A stretch of DNA of 64,000 nt, taken from the NCBI RefSeq assembly GCF_002303885.1, contig NZ_MRCM01000008.1, forward strand, positions 124,001 to 188,000, written 5' to 3'. The notes under the pieces are model-generated. The model worked only from the letters and a program-made list of their open reading frames with translations, had not been told where the DNA came from and searched no databases. Position numbers and translations under genes: made by a program. The DNA comes from Flavobacterium sp. ACN2 (GTDB taxonomy: Bacteria > Bacteroidota > Bacteroidia > Flavobacteriales > Flavobacteriaceae). Positions within the stretch are counted from its first letter, which is position 1, and every line of letters starts with the position of its first letter. Below, piece after piece: positions 42,468 through 50,900 of this stretch.

Positions 42468-42812
42468 ATGAATATTTTTGTTGGAAGCCTTCCATTCAGT
42501 ATTGAGGAAGCAGATTTAAGAGAGTCTTTTGAGGCTTATGGAGCAGTTGACTCTGTTAAAATTATTACTGATAAATTTACTGGAAGAAGTAAAGGATTTG
42601 GTTTTGTTGAAATGCCAAATGATGCAGAGGCTCAAAAAGCAATCGATGAATTGAACGGTGCTGTAGTTTCAGGTCGTACAATCGTTGTAAATAAATCTGA
42701 GCCAAAACCAGAAGGCGAAAGAAGAAGTTTTAATAACAACCGCGGAGGAAACGATCGTGGTGGTTACGGAAACAACCGTGGCGGAGATCGCGGAAACAGA
42801 AGAGAATATTAA
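42468..42812 (+). CDS. RNA-binding protein (single RRM with RGG-like tail)
   Basis: 114 aa. The N-terminal RRM has RNP2 (IFVGSLPF, residues 3-10) and RNP1 (KGFGFVEM, about 45-52), with both aromatic pairs for base stacking. The C-terminal 35 residues are Gly/Arg/Asn repeats (RGGNDRGGYGNNRGGDRG). Bacterial RRM proteins of this kind (Rbp family) are linked to cold or stress responses and RNA handling. It is monocistronic with its own promoter and terminator. Confidence 0.93.
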   Translation: MNIFVGSLPFSIEEADLRESFEAYGAVDSVKIITDKFTGRSKGFGFVEMPNDAEAQKAIDELNGAVVSGRTIVVNKSEPKPEGERRSFNNNRGGNDRGGYGNNRGGDRGNRREY

Positions 42813-42831
42813 TGTTTTTTTTCTAAAATAT

Positions 42832-42865
42832 AAAAGGGATCAACTTTCGTTGATCCCTTTTTTTG
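42832..42865 (+). terminator. Terminator of the RRM gene
   Basis: Stem AAAAGGGATCAAC / GTTGATCCCTTTT, loop TTTC, then a T run. Confidence 0.88.
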
Positions 42866-42916
42866 TTTCAGGTTTCAAGTTTCAGGTTGTTGAAACTTGA
42901 AACCTGAAACAAAAAT
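42859..42916. terminator. Long hairpin, probable terminator of the leu operon
   Basis: Perfect inverted repeat of 26 bp (42859-42884 and 42891-42916) with a 6-nt loop, made of GTTTCAGG / AAGTTTCA blocks. On the minus strand it follows the leuB stop and ends in T. The same TTTCAGGTTTCAAG words are common intergenic repeats in flavobacteria. Confidence 0.6.
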
Positions 42917-42924
42917 TAACTAAG

Positions 42925-43980
42925 TTATACATTCGCAGCTAACCAGTCACCAACTTCTTTAGTGCCGTATGCTTTTCCGCCATTAGCTAAATCTTCAGTA
43001 ACTACTCCAGCTTCTAAAGCCTTGTTTACAGCATCTCTCATTGCTTTTCCTTCTTCCATCAATCCGAAGTTTTCGAACATCATCGCAGCAGATAAAATAG
43101 TAGCCATTGGGTTTGCTATGTTTAATCCTGTAGCTTGTGGGTAAGAACCGTGAATAGGTTCAAATAAAGATACTTCAGCTCCCATAGACGCAGAAGGCAT
43201 TAATCCCATTGAACCTGAAATTACAGAAGCTTCATCAGTTAAAATATCTCCAAATAAGTTCTCCGTAATCAATACATCATAAGAGTTTGGCCATTGAACC
43301 AAACGCATAGCAACCGCATCAACAAATTCGTAGCTTACTTCAACTTCTGGATACTCTTTTTCCATTGCCTGAACTGTTTCTCTCCATAAACGTGAAGTTT
43401 CCAAAACGTTTGCTTTGTCAACGCAGCATAATTTTTTAGAACGAGACATGGCTAATTCAAAACCTTTTTTAGCTAAACGCTGTACTTCGGCTCTTGTGTA
43501 AACACAGTTGTCGTAAGCTGTATCTCCGTTGTCTTTTCTTCCTTTTTCACCAAAGTAAATTCCTCCAGTTAATTCTCTTAAGAAAACTAAATCAGTTCCT
43601 TCAATTCTTTCTCTTTTTAAAGGAGATTTATCTAATAAAGATGGGAATGTAAAAGTTGGTCTTACGTTTGCAAATAAACCTAAAGCTTTACGCATTTTTA
43701 ACAAACCTTGCTCTGGACGTACTGGTGCAGAAGGATCATTATCATATTTTGGGTGGCCGATTGCTCCAAAAAGAACCGCATCAGCATTTTTACAAACTTC
43801 GTGTGTTGAATCTGGATAAGGTTCTCCCACTGCATCAATTGCAGCAGCACCGGTTAAAGCTGGTTTCCAAGTGATTTCATGTCCGAATTTTTTTGCAATA
43901 GCATCAGATACTTTTACTGCTTCATTTATTACTTCTGGTCCGATTCCGTCTCCGGCTAAAAGGGCTATGTTTAATTTCAT
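42925..43980 (-). CDS. leuB: 3-isopropylmalate dehydrogenase
   Basis: Oxidatively decarboxylates 3-isopropylmalate to 2-oxoisocaproate, the last dedicated step of leucine synthesis before transamination. 351 aa with GDGIGPEV at the start, the substrate loop ([16 protein letters not shown]), the NAD-binding and metal-binding region ([25 protein letters not shown]) and EPIHGSYP. It is last gene of the leuC-leuD-leuA-like-leuB operon, separated from the previous gene by a repeat-filled 160 bases. Confidence 0.96.
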   Translation of the reverse strand: MKLNIALLAGDGIGPEVINEAVKVSDAIAKKFGHEITWKPALTGAAAIDAVGEPYPDSTHEVCKNADAVLFGAIGHPKYDNDPSAPVRPEQGLLKMRKALGLFANVRPTFTFPSLLDKSPLKRERIEGTDLVFLRELTGGIYFGEKGRKDNGDTAYDNCVYTRAEVQRLAKKGFELAMSRSKKLCCVDKANVLETSRLWRETVQAMEKEYPEVEVSYEFVDAVAMRLVQWPNSYDVLITENLFGDILTDEASVISGSMGLMPSASMGAEVSLFEPIHGSYPQATGLNIANPMATILSAAMMFENFGLMEEGKAMRDAVNKALEAGVVTEDLANGGKAYGTKEVGDWLAANV

Positions 43981-43996
43981 TCTATATGTGTTATTT

Positions 43997-44095
43997 AGGT
44001 TCTAAGGTTCTGAGTTGCTAAGGTTCTAAGTTTTTCTTCTTAGTGGCTTAGTTTTTTTTAAAGGTTCTAAGGTTCTGAGTTGCTAAGGTTCTAAG
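43997..44095. repeat. Two identical 34-bp direct repeats (AAGGTTCTAAG family)
   Basis: Copies at 43997-44030 and 44062-44095, themselves built from AGGTTCTAAG words; a related inverted portion (CTTAGAACCT) follows near 44109. It sits inside the leu operon between the leuA-like gene and leuB. Confidence 0.8.
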
Positions 44096-44140
44096 GTCAA
44101 AGAAAAATCTTAGAACCTCAGGCCTTAGTTTCTTAGCTCC

Positions 44141-45661
44141 TTAAGTAATTATATTAAGCATTTTTTGCGTTGCAATAATCGCTGCAACGGTTTGATCTGA
44201 ATCTAATCCGCGGGTTTTGAATTCTTTTCCGTTGTTGACCCATGTAATAATGGTTTCGCACAATGCATCAGAACTACTTCCTGGAGGGATTCTTACCGCA
44301 TAATCAATTAATTTTGGAAGCGTTAATTTTTTGCTTTTATAAATCTTAGATAAAGCATTCATAAAAGCATCAAACTGACCGTCTCCCTGTGCATTTTCTT
44401 CGATTATTTCTCCGTTTAAATTTAAAGATAAAGTCGTAGATGGGCGCATTCCTTTAGAATGAACCAGCATATAAGAATTTATAGTTATTTTTTCTTCGTA
44501 CGTATGACTGTCCAAAACATCCGAAATAATGTATGGAAGATCTTCTTTGGTTACGGTTTCTTTTTTGTCGCCCAACTCGATAATTCTTTGGGTAACCAAT
44601 TTCAAATCCTCGTTGTTTAGTTTTAAACCTAATTCCTGAAGATTTTTTTCGATATTGGCTTTTCCTGAAGTTTTTCCTAGAGCATATTTTCTTTTTCTTC
44701 CAAAACGTTCCGGAAGAAGATCGTTAAAATACAAGTTGTTTTTGTTGTCACCGTCAGCGTGAATTCCAGCTGTTTGTGTAAAAACATTATCACCTACTAT
44801 AGGTTTGTTGGCAGGAATTCTGTAGCCTGTAAAAGTTTCTACCAACTTGCTTACAGAATATAGAGAAGTCTCTTTTACATTGATGTTTACTTGTGGCAAA
44901 TAATCGTTAATTACAGCAACAGTACTTTCAAGAGGTGCATTTCCAGCACGTTCTCCCATTCCGTTTACTGTTACATGAAGTCCGTTGATTCCAGCTTTTA
45001 TCGCTTCCATAACATTAGCAACGCTTAAATCGTAGTCGTTATGTGCGTGGAAATCAAAGTGAATGTTTGGATATTTCGCTCTAATTTTTGAAATAAACTC
45101 AAAAGTTAGAGATGGAATTAAAACGCCTAAAGTATCAGGAAGTAAAACTCTTTTAATTGGCTGAGTTGCTAAGAAATCTAGGAATTGAAAAACGTAATCT
45201 GGAGAATTTCGCATTCCGTTGCTCCAGTCTTCCAGATAAACATTAGTTTCTATATTATTTTCTTTAGCTAAAGATATAATCTGAGCAATTTCAGAAAAAT
45301 GCTGTTCGGGTGTTTTTTTCAATTGATGCGTTAAGTGATTCATTGAACCTTTGGTCAACAAATTTTGCACTTTGGCTCCAGCTTTTTTCATCCAGTCAAT
45401 TGAAACGCCTCCGTCAACAAACGTCAGAACTTCGATTCTTTCAATGTAACCACGTTCTTCAGCCCATGAAGTAATGCCTTTTACGGCCTGAAATTCTCCT
45501 TCGCTTACACGTGCAGAAGCAATTTCGATTCTATCAATATTTAATTCCTCCAACAACAATTGCGCAATGGTTAGTTTTTCTGCAGCAGAAAAAGATACTC
45601 CTGAGGTTTGTTCACCATCACGAAGTGTCGTATCCATTATTTCAATTTTTCTTTTTTCCAT
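44141..45661 (-). CDS. 2-isopropylmalate synthase-family protein (LeuA-like; possible citramalate synthase)
   Basis: DRE-TIM metallolyase that condenses acetyl-CoA with a 2-oxoacid. 506 aa: catalytic barrel with DTTLRDGEQTSG (DRE motif), HFDFHAHNDYDLSVAN (HxH metal ligands) and VNGMGERAGNAPLE; C-terminal LeuA dimer/allosteric domain from about residue 370. The operon position between leuD and leuB argues for isopropylmalate synthase. However, the sequence is of the divergent type which in some genomes is paired with a canonical leuA, so citramalate synthesis (isoleucine) is an alternative. No symbol is given for that reason. Confidence 0.88.
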   Translation of the reverse strand: MEKRKIEIMDTTLRDGEQTSGVSFSAAEKLTIAQLLLEELNIDRIEIASARVSEGEFQAVKGITSWAEERGYIERIEVLTFVDGGVSIDWMKKAGAKVQNLLTKGSMNHLTHQLKKTPEQHFSEIAQIISLAKENNIETNVYLEDWSNGMRNSPDYVFQFLDFLATQPIKRVLLPDTLGVLIPSLTFEFISKIRAKYPNIHFDFHAHNDYDLSVANVMEAIKAGINGLHVTVNGMGERAGNAPLESTVAVINDYLPQVNINVKETSLYSVSKLVETFTGYRIPANKPIVGDNVFTQTAGIHADGDNKNNLYFNDLLPERFGRKRKYALGKTSGKANIEKNLQELGLKLNNEDLKLVTQRIIELGDKKETVTKEDLPYIISDVLDSHTYEEKITINSYMLVHSKGMRPSTTLSLNLNGEIIEENAQGDGQFDAFMNALSKIYKSKKLTLPKLIDYAVRIPPGSSSDALCETIITWVNNGKEFKTRGLDSDQTVAAIIATQKMLNIIT

Positions 45662-45804
45662 ATTGATGTTTCTAACGGGTGGAATATTTTTAATATTCCT
45701 GTTTTAATTTTGACGCTGATTTTACGGATTCGTTTTGCGAAGACTCTGATAAAACAGATTTTTTATATTGAATAAAATAAAATCCGCGTCCAATTATTCT
45801 AGAA

Positions 45805-45837
45805 AGACCCGACTGGTTTTTGAAACCTGTCGGGTCT
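45805..45837. repeat. GACCCGAC palindrome
   Basis: Hairpin AGACCCGAC / GTCGGGTCT (45805-45813, 45829-45837) with inner GGTTTT/AAACC pairing. A small REP-like element or transcription attenuator between leuD and the leuA-like gene. Confidence 0.6.
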
Positions 45838-45860
45838 AATATCCTGAATGAGATTTCTAT

Positions 45861-46457
45861 TTAGTAAGGAAGTTTATCAGCAAAAGCTTTAATATCTTCC
45901 TTCATATCTTGTAAATAATCAATGTCGTCAAAACCATTAATCATATTGTTTTTTTTGTATCCGTTGATAGCGAAAGATTCTTGCTGACCAGTCGACAATA
46001 AAGTAATAGTTTGGTTTGGAAGATTGATTTCTAATTCTGTTTTAGGATCAGCTTCAATTGCTTTGAAAATAGTTTCAGCAAATTCTGGGCTGATTTGTAC
46101 TGGCAAAACACCAATATTTAAACAGTTTCCTTTGAAGATATCAGCAAAGAAACTAGAAACTACAGCGCGGAATCCGTAATCGTAAACTGCCCAAGCAGCG
46201 TGCTCTCTAGAAGATCCAGAACCAAAGTTTTTTCCTCCAACCAAAATTTTTCCAGAATAAGTAGAATCATTTAAAACGAAATCTGCTTTTGGTGTATCGT
46301 CTCCGTTGTATCTCCAGTCTCTAAAAAGGTTGTCTCCAAAACCTTCGCGTTTTGTAGCTTTTAAGAAACGAGCTGGAATGATTTGATCTGTATCAACGTT
46401 CTCAATTGGCAGTGGCACTGCACTGCTGGTAAGTATAGTAAATTTATCGTATGCCAT
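45861..46457 (-). CDS. leuD: 3-isopropylmalate dehydratase small subunit
   Basis: Swivelling-domain subunit of isopropylmalate isomerase, 198 aa. IENVDTDQIIPARFLK at the start and GKNFGSGSSREHAAWAVYDYG (substrate-binding loop) identify it. It works with LeuC, encoded directly upstream on the same strand. Confidence 0.96.
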   Translation of the reverse strand: MAYDKFTILTSSAVPLPIENVDTDQIIPARFLKATKREGFGDNLFRDWRYNGDDTPKADFVLNDSTYSGKILVGGKNFGSGSSREHAAWAVYDYGFRAVVSSFFADIFKGNCLNIGVLPVQISPEFAETIFKAIEADPKTELEINLPNQTITLLSTGQQESFAINGYKKNNMINGFDDIDYLQDMKEDIKAFADKLPY

Positions 46458-46474
46458 TTTGATTTTTGATTTTA

Positions 46475-46620
46475 GATTAACGATTTCTGATTTTAGATTT
46501 TAGATTTGTTGTTGTATCTTAAAATTGTAATCGTTAATGTTTTTTTGTAAAATGTAAATTGAAATTTTAGAAGATTTTTTAATGAAGCGTATCGAAATCT
46601 GAAATCAAAAATCGTTAATC
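46475..46620. repeat. Inverted repeat between leuD and leuC
   Basis: 26-bp arms (46475-46500 and 46595-46620) matching at 24 positions, built of GATTAACGATTT...AGATTT words. Its role is unknown. Confidence 0.65.
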
Positions 46621-46635
46621 TTCATTCCTAAATCT

Positions 46636-48030
46636 TTAAAAAAGCTCTCTAGGATCTGTTAGTTTTCCTGTAACAGCAGCTGCAGCAGCCATAATTGGAC
46701 TTGCTAATAAAGTTCTCGAACCAGGACCTTGACGACCTTCAAAGTTTCTGTTTGAAGTACTTACTGCATATTTTCCTGCAGGAACTTTATCATCGTTCAT
46801 TGCTAAACAAGCTGAACAACCCGGCTGACGTAATACAAAACCAGCTTCAGTCAGGATGTCTAAAATTCCTTCTTCTTTAATCTGAGCTTCAACAACGTGA
46901 GAACCTGGAACTAACCAAGCGGTAACATTATCTGCTTTTTTTCTTCCTTTTACAATTTCAGCGAAAGCTCTAAAATCTTCAATACGTCCGTTTGTACAGC
47001 TTCCTAAGAAAACATAATCGATTTGTTTTCCAATCATTACGTCATCTTCGTGGAAGCCCATATAAGCTAAAGATTTTTTGTAAGTCTCCTCACCACCTTC
47101 AACTTGGTTTGCACTTGGGATATGTTTTGTAATACCAATTCCCATTCCTGGGTTTGTACCGTAAGTAATCATTGGTTCGATATCTTCAGCTTTGATATTT
47201 AATTCTGCATCAAACACAGCATCAGCATCCGTTTTTAGAGTTTTCCAGTATTCAACAGCTTTTGTCCAAGCTTCACCTTTTGGAGCGTATAATCTTCCTT
47301 CAAGGAAATCGAAAGTAGTTTGGTCAGGAGCAATCATTCCTCCACGAGCACCCATTTCGATACTTAAATTACAAACCGTCATACGACCTTCCATTGTCAT
47401 GCTTTCAAAAACATCACCAGCATATTCAACAAAATAACCTGTTCCTCCAGAAGTAGTTAATTGAGCAATAATATAAAGAGCAACGTCTTTTGGACCAACA
47501 CCTTTGCTCAATTTACCATTTACGTTAATACGCATTTTCTTTGGTTTAGGCTGCATAATACATTGAGTAGAAAGCACCATTTCAACCTCAGATGTTCCGA
47601 TACCAAAAGCGATAGCTCCAAAAGCACCGTGAGTAGAAGTATGTGAATCCCCACATACGATAGTAGCACCTGGCAAAGTAATTCCGTTTTCAGGACCTAC
47701 TACGTGTACAATTCCATTTTTTTGGTGACCTAATCCCCAGTGCGAAATTCCGTATTCGTTTGCATTGTCTTCAAGAGCCTGAAGCTGGTTAGCAGAAAGC
47801 GGATCTTGAACTGGTAAATGTTGGTTTATGGTTGGTGTATTGTGGTCGGCAGTTGCAAAAGTACGTTCCGGATATAATACGTTAACGCCTCTTGATTTTA
47901 ATCCTAAAAAAGCAACAGGACTCGTAACTTCATGAATGAAATGGCGGTCAATAAAAAACACATCTGGTCCATCTTCAATTTTACGCACAACATGTGAATC
48001 CCATACTTTGTCAAATAATGTCTTACTCAT
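46636..48030 (-). CDS. leuC: 3-isopropylmalate dehydratase large subunit
   Basis: [4Fe-4S] subunit of isopropylmalate isomerase, 464 aa, which interconverts 2- and 3-isopropylmalate. Cluster ligands are seen in [10 protein letters not shown] and [10 protein letters not shown] (the CxxC pair), and the [23 protein letters not shown] block is typical. It is first gene of the leucine operon, with a well-formed promoter at 48096-48125. Confidence 0.96.
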   Translation of the reverse strand: MSKTLFDKVWDSHVVRKIEDGPDVFFIDRHFIHEVTSPVAFLGLKSRGVNVLYPERTFATADHNTPTINQHLPVQDPLSANQLQALEDNANEYGISHWGLGHQKNGIVHVVGPENGITLPGATIVCGDSHTSTHGAFGAIAFGIGTSEVEMVLSTQCIMQPKPKKMRINVNGKLSKGVGPKDVALYIIAQLTTSGGTGYFVEYAGDVFESMTMEGRMTVCNLSIEMGARGGMIAPDQTTFDFLEGRLYAPKGEAWTKAVEYWKTLKTDADAVFDAELNIKAEDIEPMITYGTNPGMGIGITKHIPSANQVEGGEETYKKSLAYMGFHEDDVMIGKQIDYVFLGSCTNGRIEDFRAFAEIVKGRKKADNVTAWLVPGSHVVEAQIKEEGILDILTEAGFVLRQPGCSACLAMNDDKVPAGKYAVSTSNRNFEGRQGPGSRTLLASPIMAAAAAVTGKLTDPRELF

Positions 48031-48055
48031 TTTTTATTTTTTTTAATTGTAATTT

Positions 48056-48082
48056 CTATAACCACAGCAATTTCCTGTTCAT
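48056..48082 (-). CDS. Possible leader peptide MNRKLLWL of the leu operon
   Basis: Eight-codon frame (ATG to TAG) in the 5' leader of leuC, with three Leu codons (TTG, CTG, TTA) among eight and Trp between. Its ATG lies only about 7 bases after the expected transcription start. It could sense charged tRNA-Leu, but no terminator hairpin follows in the 25 bases before leuC, so classic attenuation is not supported. Confidence 0.35.
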   Translation of the reverse strand: MNRKLLWL

Positions 48083-48095
48083 TATAATAGCAAAA

Positions 48096-48125
48096 CAAAA
48101 GTAAAAAAAGATAAAAAAGCGTCAA
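48096..48125 (-). promoter_or_regulatory. Promoter of the leucine operon
   Basis: On the minus strand: TTG (48125-48123), 19-base spacer, TACTTTTG (48103-48096). Spacing and both elements fit the Bacteroidota consensus. Confidence 0.65.
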
Positions 48126-48548
48126 TTTCGATATTTCATTATATACGATACCCAAACTAATTTACAAATTGCCAAACGGCTTTTGTAGACTAAAATTTGA
48201 AAGAAAAATGATTAAGAAACTGATTTGTTTTTTCTTTTTCGGCTTTAATTTTTCTTGGTTGTTTTTTGTTTTAATAGTTTGCAAATTTATCTCAAAATCA
48301 ATATAAAATATAAGAATTTGATTGAAAAAATCTAACAAAATACATAAAAATAGTAATAATTGTTAGTTTTGATTTCTTTGCAAAAAGAATGCTTTGTTGG
48401 TTTTTGAAGGCTTTTAAAAGAGTTTTTAGGACGTTATTTAGATTCAATAAATCATCTAAATACTACGACATCCAAGAAGTGTATTTTTATGAAATTTTAT
48501 GATTTTTTGAGGCAAAAACTGATTTTTTGAGAGCAGTATTTTTGAAAA
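48126..48548. other. A/T-rich spacer without recognised gene
   Basis: About 420 bases between the leuC promoter and the 3' end of the AraC gene. No plausible coding frame, RNA or repeat was seen. Confidence 0.5.
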
Positions 48549-49469
48549 TTAATTCAATGAATTTTTAAATTCTAATGGAGTAAGATTGGTTTTCTTTTTG
48601 AATAATTTACTAAACGACTGAGGATATTCAAAACCTAATTGATAAGCAATTTCTGCAACAGAAAGATTGGTGGTAATGAGGAAATCCTTTGATTTTTCTA
48701 TTAATTTCGAATGAATATGCTGTTGCGCATTTAATCCAGTTAAATTACGAAGCATATCGCTGAGATAATGGCTCGAAACATTAATCTGTGAAGCCAGAAA
48801 TTCTACCGTAGGTAATCCTCTTTTTAGGGTTTCTGCATTACTGATATAGTTATCCAGAGTTTCTTCGACCTTTAATAACAAATCGTGGCTGATGGTTTTT
48901 CTGGTAATAAATTGACGTTTGTAAAAACGATTGCTGTAATTCAGCAGAACATCGATATAAGAAACAATCACATCTTGACTCATCTCGTCAATTGCCGTGT
49001 TAAGTTCGTTGTCGATACTTTTTAATAATCCAATAATAATTGTTTTTTCACTATCTGAAAGATGCAGTGCTTCATTGGTGTCATAAGAAAAGAAACCATA
49101 TTTTTTGATGCTTTTTCCTAAAGGGTAATTTCGAATAAAATCAGGATGGAATAAAAGTGTATAGCCGCCATATTCAGCACCTTCTTCATTTTCAGTAAAG
49201 ATTAACTGATTGGGAGAAGCAAACAGGAGTCCGCCTTCATTAAAATCGTAATAACCTTGACCGTAGCCCATTTTGCCATTAGTGGAAAACTTATAAGATA
49301 CCTTATAGAAATCAAGCAAAAAGGCATGATTCGCTAAATCTCCATTAATGACCAATTGTGTGTTGTCTACCAAACTCACCATTGGATGAAGCGGTTTTGG
49401 CAATCGAAGTAGGTCATGAAACTGTGATATAGAAGAGATTTTTTCCGGATTATTGTTTTTCTTTTCCAT
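48549..49469 (-). CDS. AraC-family transcriptional regulator
   Basis: 306-aa regulator with an N-terminal cupin-like sensing region (LLFASPNQLIFTENEEGAEYGGYTLLFHPDFI) and a C-terminal double HTH (VEFLASQINVSSHYLSDMLRNLTGLNAQQ and IAYQLGFEYPQSFSKLFKKKTNLTPLEF). The neighbouring SDR gene on the same strand is a usual target of this regulator type. Ligand unknown. Confidence 0.92.
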   Translation of the reverse strand: MEKKNNNPEKISSISQFHDLLRLPKPLHPMVSLVDNTQLVINGDLANHAFLLDFYKVSYKFSTNGKMGYGQGYYDFNEGGLLFASPNQLIFTENEEGAEYGGYTLLFHPDFIRNYPLGKSIKKYGFFSYDTNEALHLSDSEKTIIIGLLKSIDNELNTAIDEMSQDVIVSYIDVLLNYSNRFYKRQFITRKTISHDLLLKVEETLDNYISNAETLKRGLPTVEFLASQINVSSHYLSDMLRNLTGLNAQQHIHSKLIEKSKDFLITTNLSVAEIAYQLGFEYPQSFSKLFKKKTNLTPLEFKNSLN

Positions 49470-49548
49470 GATATAAAAATAAGAAAATTAAAAGACTAAT
49501 GAGGCTTTCCAAAAAGTATTAAATAAGCTCTTTGATTTATGAAAGATC

Positions 49549-49706
49549 AGCTTCGGAGAAGCGAAATATTTATAGGAATCATATTTATTATTGAGAGCAG
49601 AGCTCCAGCGGAGCGACATCTGTATTGCAATAAATATGTCGCTCCGCTGGAGCTATTTTGCACTTTCATAATTGAATTTCTATAAATATTTCGCTCCGCT
49701 GGAGCT
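49549..49706. repeat. Nested palindromic element
   Basis: Inner perfect 19-bp inverted repeat (49601-49619, 49636-49654; AGCTCCAGCGGAGCGACAT and complement). Outer 27-bp arms (49549-49575, 49680-49706; 23 matches), ending in the same GCTCCAGCGGAGCGAAAT words. It looks like two related REP elements, one inserted in the other. An 88-codon frame at 49672 is a by-product. Confidence 0.7.
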
Positions 49707-49753
49707 TAAAAAAAGAATATTGAAAGCTTTTTGGACAGGCTTATTAGGAGTTA

Positions 49754-50557
49754 TTATGCTCCAAGAAACTGTTTTCCAAATTCGGTGCGGAAAGTTTCAG
49801 CGCCTAATTCTAATCGTTGTTTGTAAAGTGCTTTTGCGTCTTCTCCGGCAACATATCTTAATTGATTTTTTCCGTCGGTTGCAGCTTCATAAACTACATC
49901 GGCAATTTGCTCTGGGGTTGATGCCATTTCAAACATAGTGTCGACACTTGCAAACATACTGTTTGTCATGGCCTCGTATTCGGATTTTGCTCCTGTATCA
50001 AGAGAGCCATGCAGAAATTCAGTTTTAATACCGCCTGGAGAAACCGTTTTAATATGTACGCCAAACGGATTTAATTCGTAAGCCATACTTTCACTCCAAC
50101 CTTCCAATCCCCATTTCGTTGCGTGATAGACAGACCCTAAAGGGAAAGCGATTAATCCGCCGATAGAAGTTGTAGAGATAAATAAACCGTTTTTTCTTTC
50201 TCTGAAATACGGAATAAAAGCATTGGTAACTCGAATTACTCCCAATAAGTTAGTGTTTAATTGTTTTGTAATTTGATCGTCAGAAAGACTTTCCAAAGGC
50301 CCAATTAATCCATATCCCGCGTTATTAAAAACAACGTCAATATCGCTTAATTCAATAGCTTTTTGAACTGTAGTCTGTATCTGTTCGTAATTGGTAACGT
50401 CTAATGGCAAAAGTGTTACATTTTTTAATTGAGAAAGTTCTGTTTCCTTTTCAGGAGTTCTCATTGTGGCAATTACGTTCCATCCTTTTTCGTGGAATAA
50501 TTTTGCTGTTGCTTTTCCTAAACCTGATGATGCGCCTGTGATAAAAATTGTTTTCAT
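49754..50557 (-). CDS. Short-chain dehydrogenase/reductase (SDR)
   Basis: NAD(P)-dependent oxidoreductase, 267 aa, classical SDR. Cofactor motif TGASSGLGKATAKLF (residues 6-20), NNAGYG, and the catalytic Ser with YxxxK (YHATKWG). The Arg after the first strand (MRTPEK) hints at NADP preference. Substrate unknown; it may be controlled by the AraC regulator at 48549. Confidence 0.93.
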   Translation of the reverse strand: MKTIFITGASSGLGKATAKLFHEKGWNVIATMRTPEKETELSQLKNVTLLPLDVTNYEQIQTTVQKAIELSDIDVVFNNAGYGLIGPLESLSDDQITKQLNTNLLGVIRVTNAFIPYFRERKNGLFISTTSIGGLIAFPLGSVYHATKWGLEGWSESMAYELNPFGVHIKTVSPGGIKTEFLHGSLDTGAKSEYEAMTNSMFASVDTMFEMASTPEQIADVVYEAATDGKNQLRYVAGEDAKALYKQRLELGAETFRTEFGKQFLGA

Positions 50558-50900
50558 GATTATTACTTTTTAATTGTTTTAATTTGATGAAGCAAAGTTC
50601 AGGATACAGTACAGCTTAAAAGTGTTCATTTTGGTGCAATGAGTATCCAAAATGAATAATTGAAGTTTTTAAGAGAAAATAATGGAATTAAATGTACTTT
50701 TTAAGGTTTTTGGCGCTCTTTCATAATCATGTTAAAAATGCTTTTGTTAACAACTTTCACTTCTTTATTTCTCTAAAAAAAGCGTAAATTTGACTTCCTT
50801 CCATTTTTCATTTCGCATTTTGTTATGTTTCATGTTGTCAATGTTTTGCAATGTGTAAGATTTGAGATTTGGATCTTTAAAATTTGACTTTTACAACTCT
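50558..50900. other. Intergenic region upstream of dnaE
   Basis: 343 bases between divergent genes, holding the promoters of both. No exact TAnnTTTG match with good spacing, hairpin or repeat was recognised. Confidence 0.45.

Noticed and set aside
43656..43874. Frames antisense to leuB, dnaE, leuC and other long genes
   Set aside because: All lie wholly within well-identified genes on the other strand, with no domain-like sequence.
49672..49938. 88-codon plus-strand frame
   Set aside because: It begins in a palindromic repeat and then lies antisense inside the SDR gene; no family resemblance.
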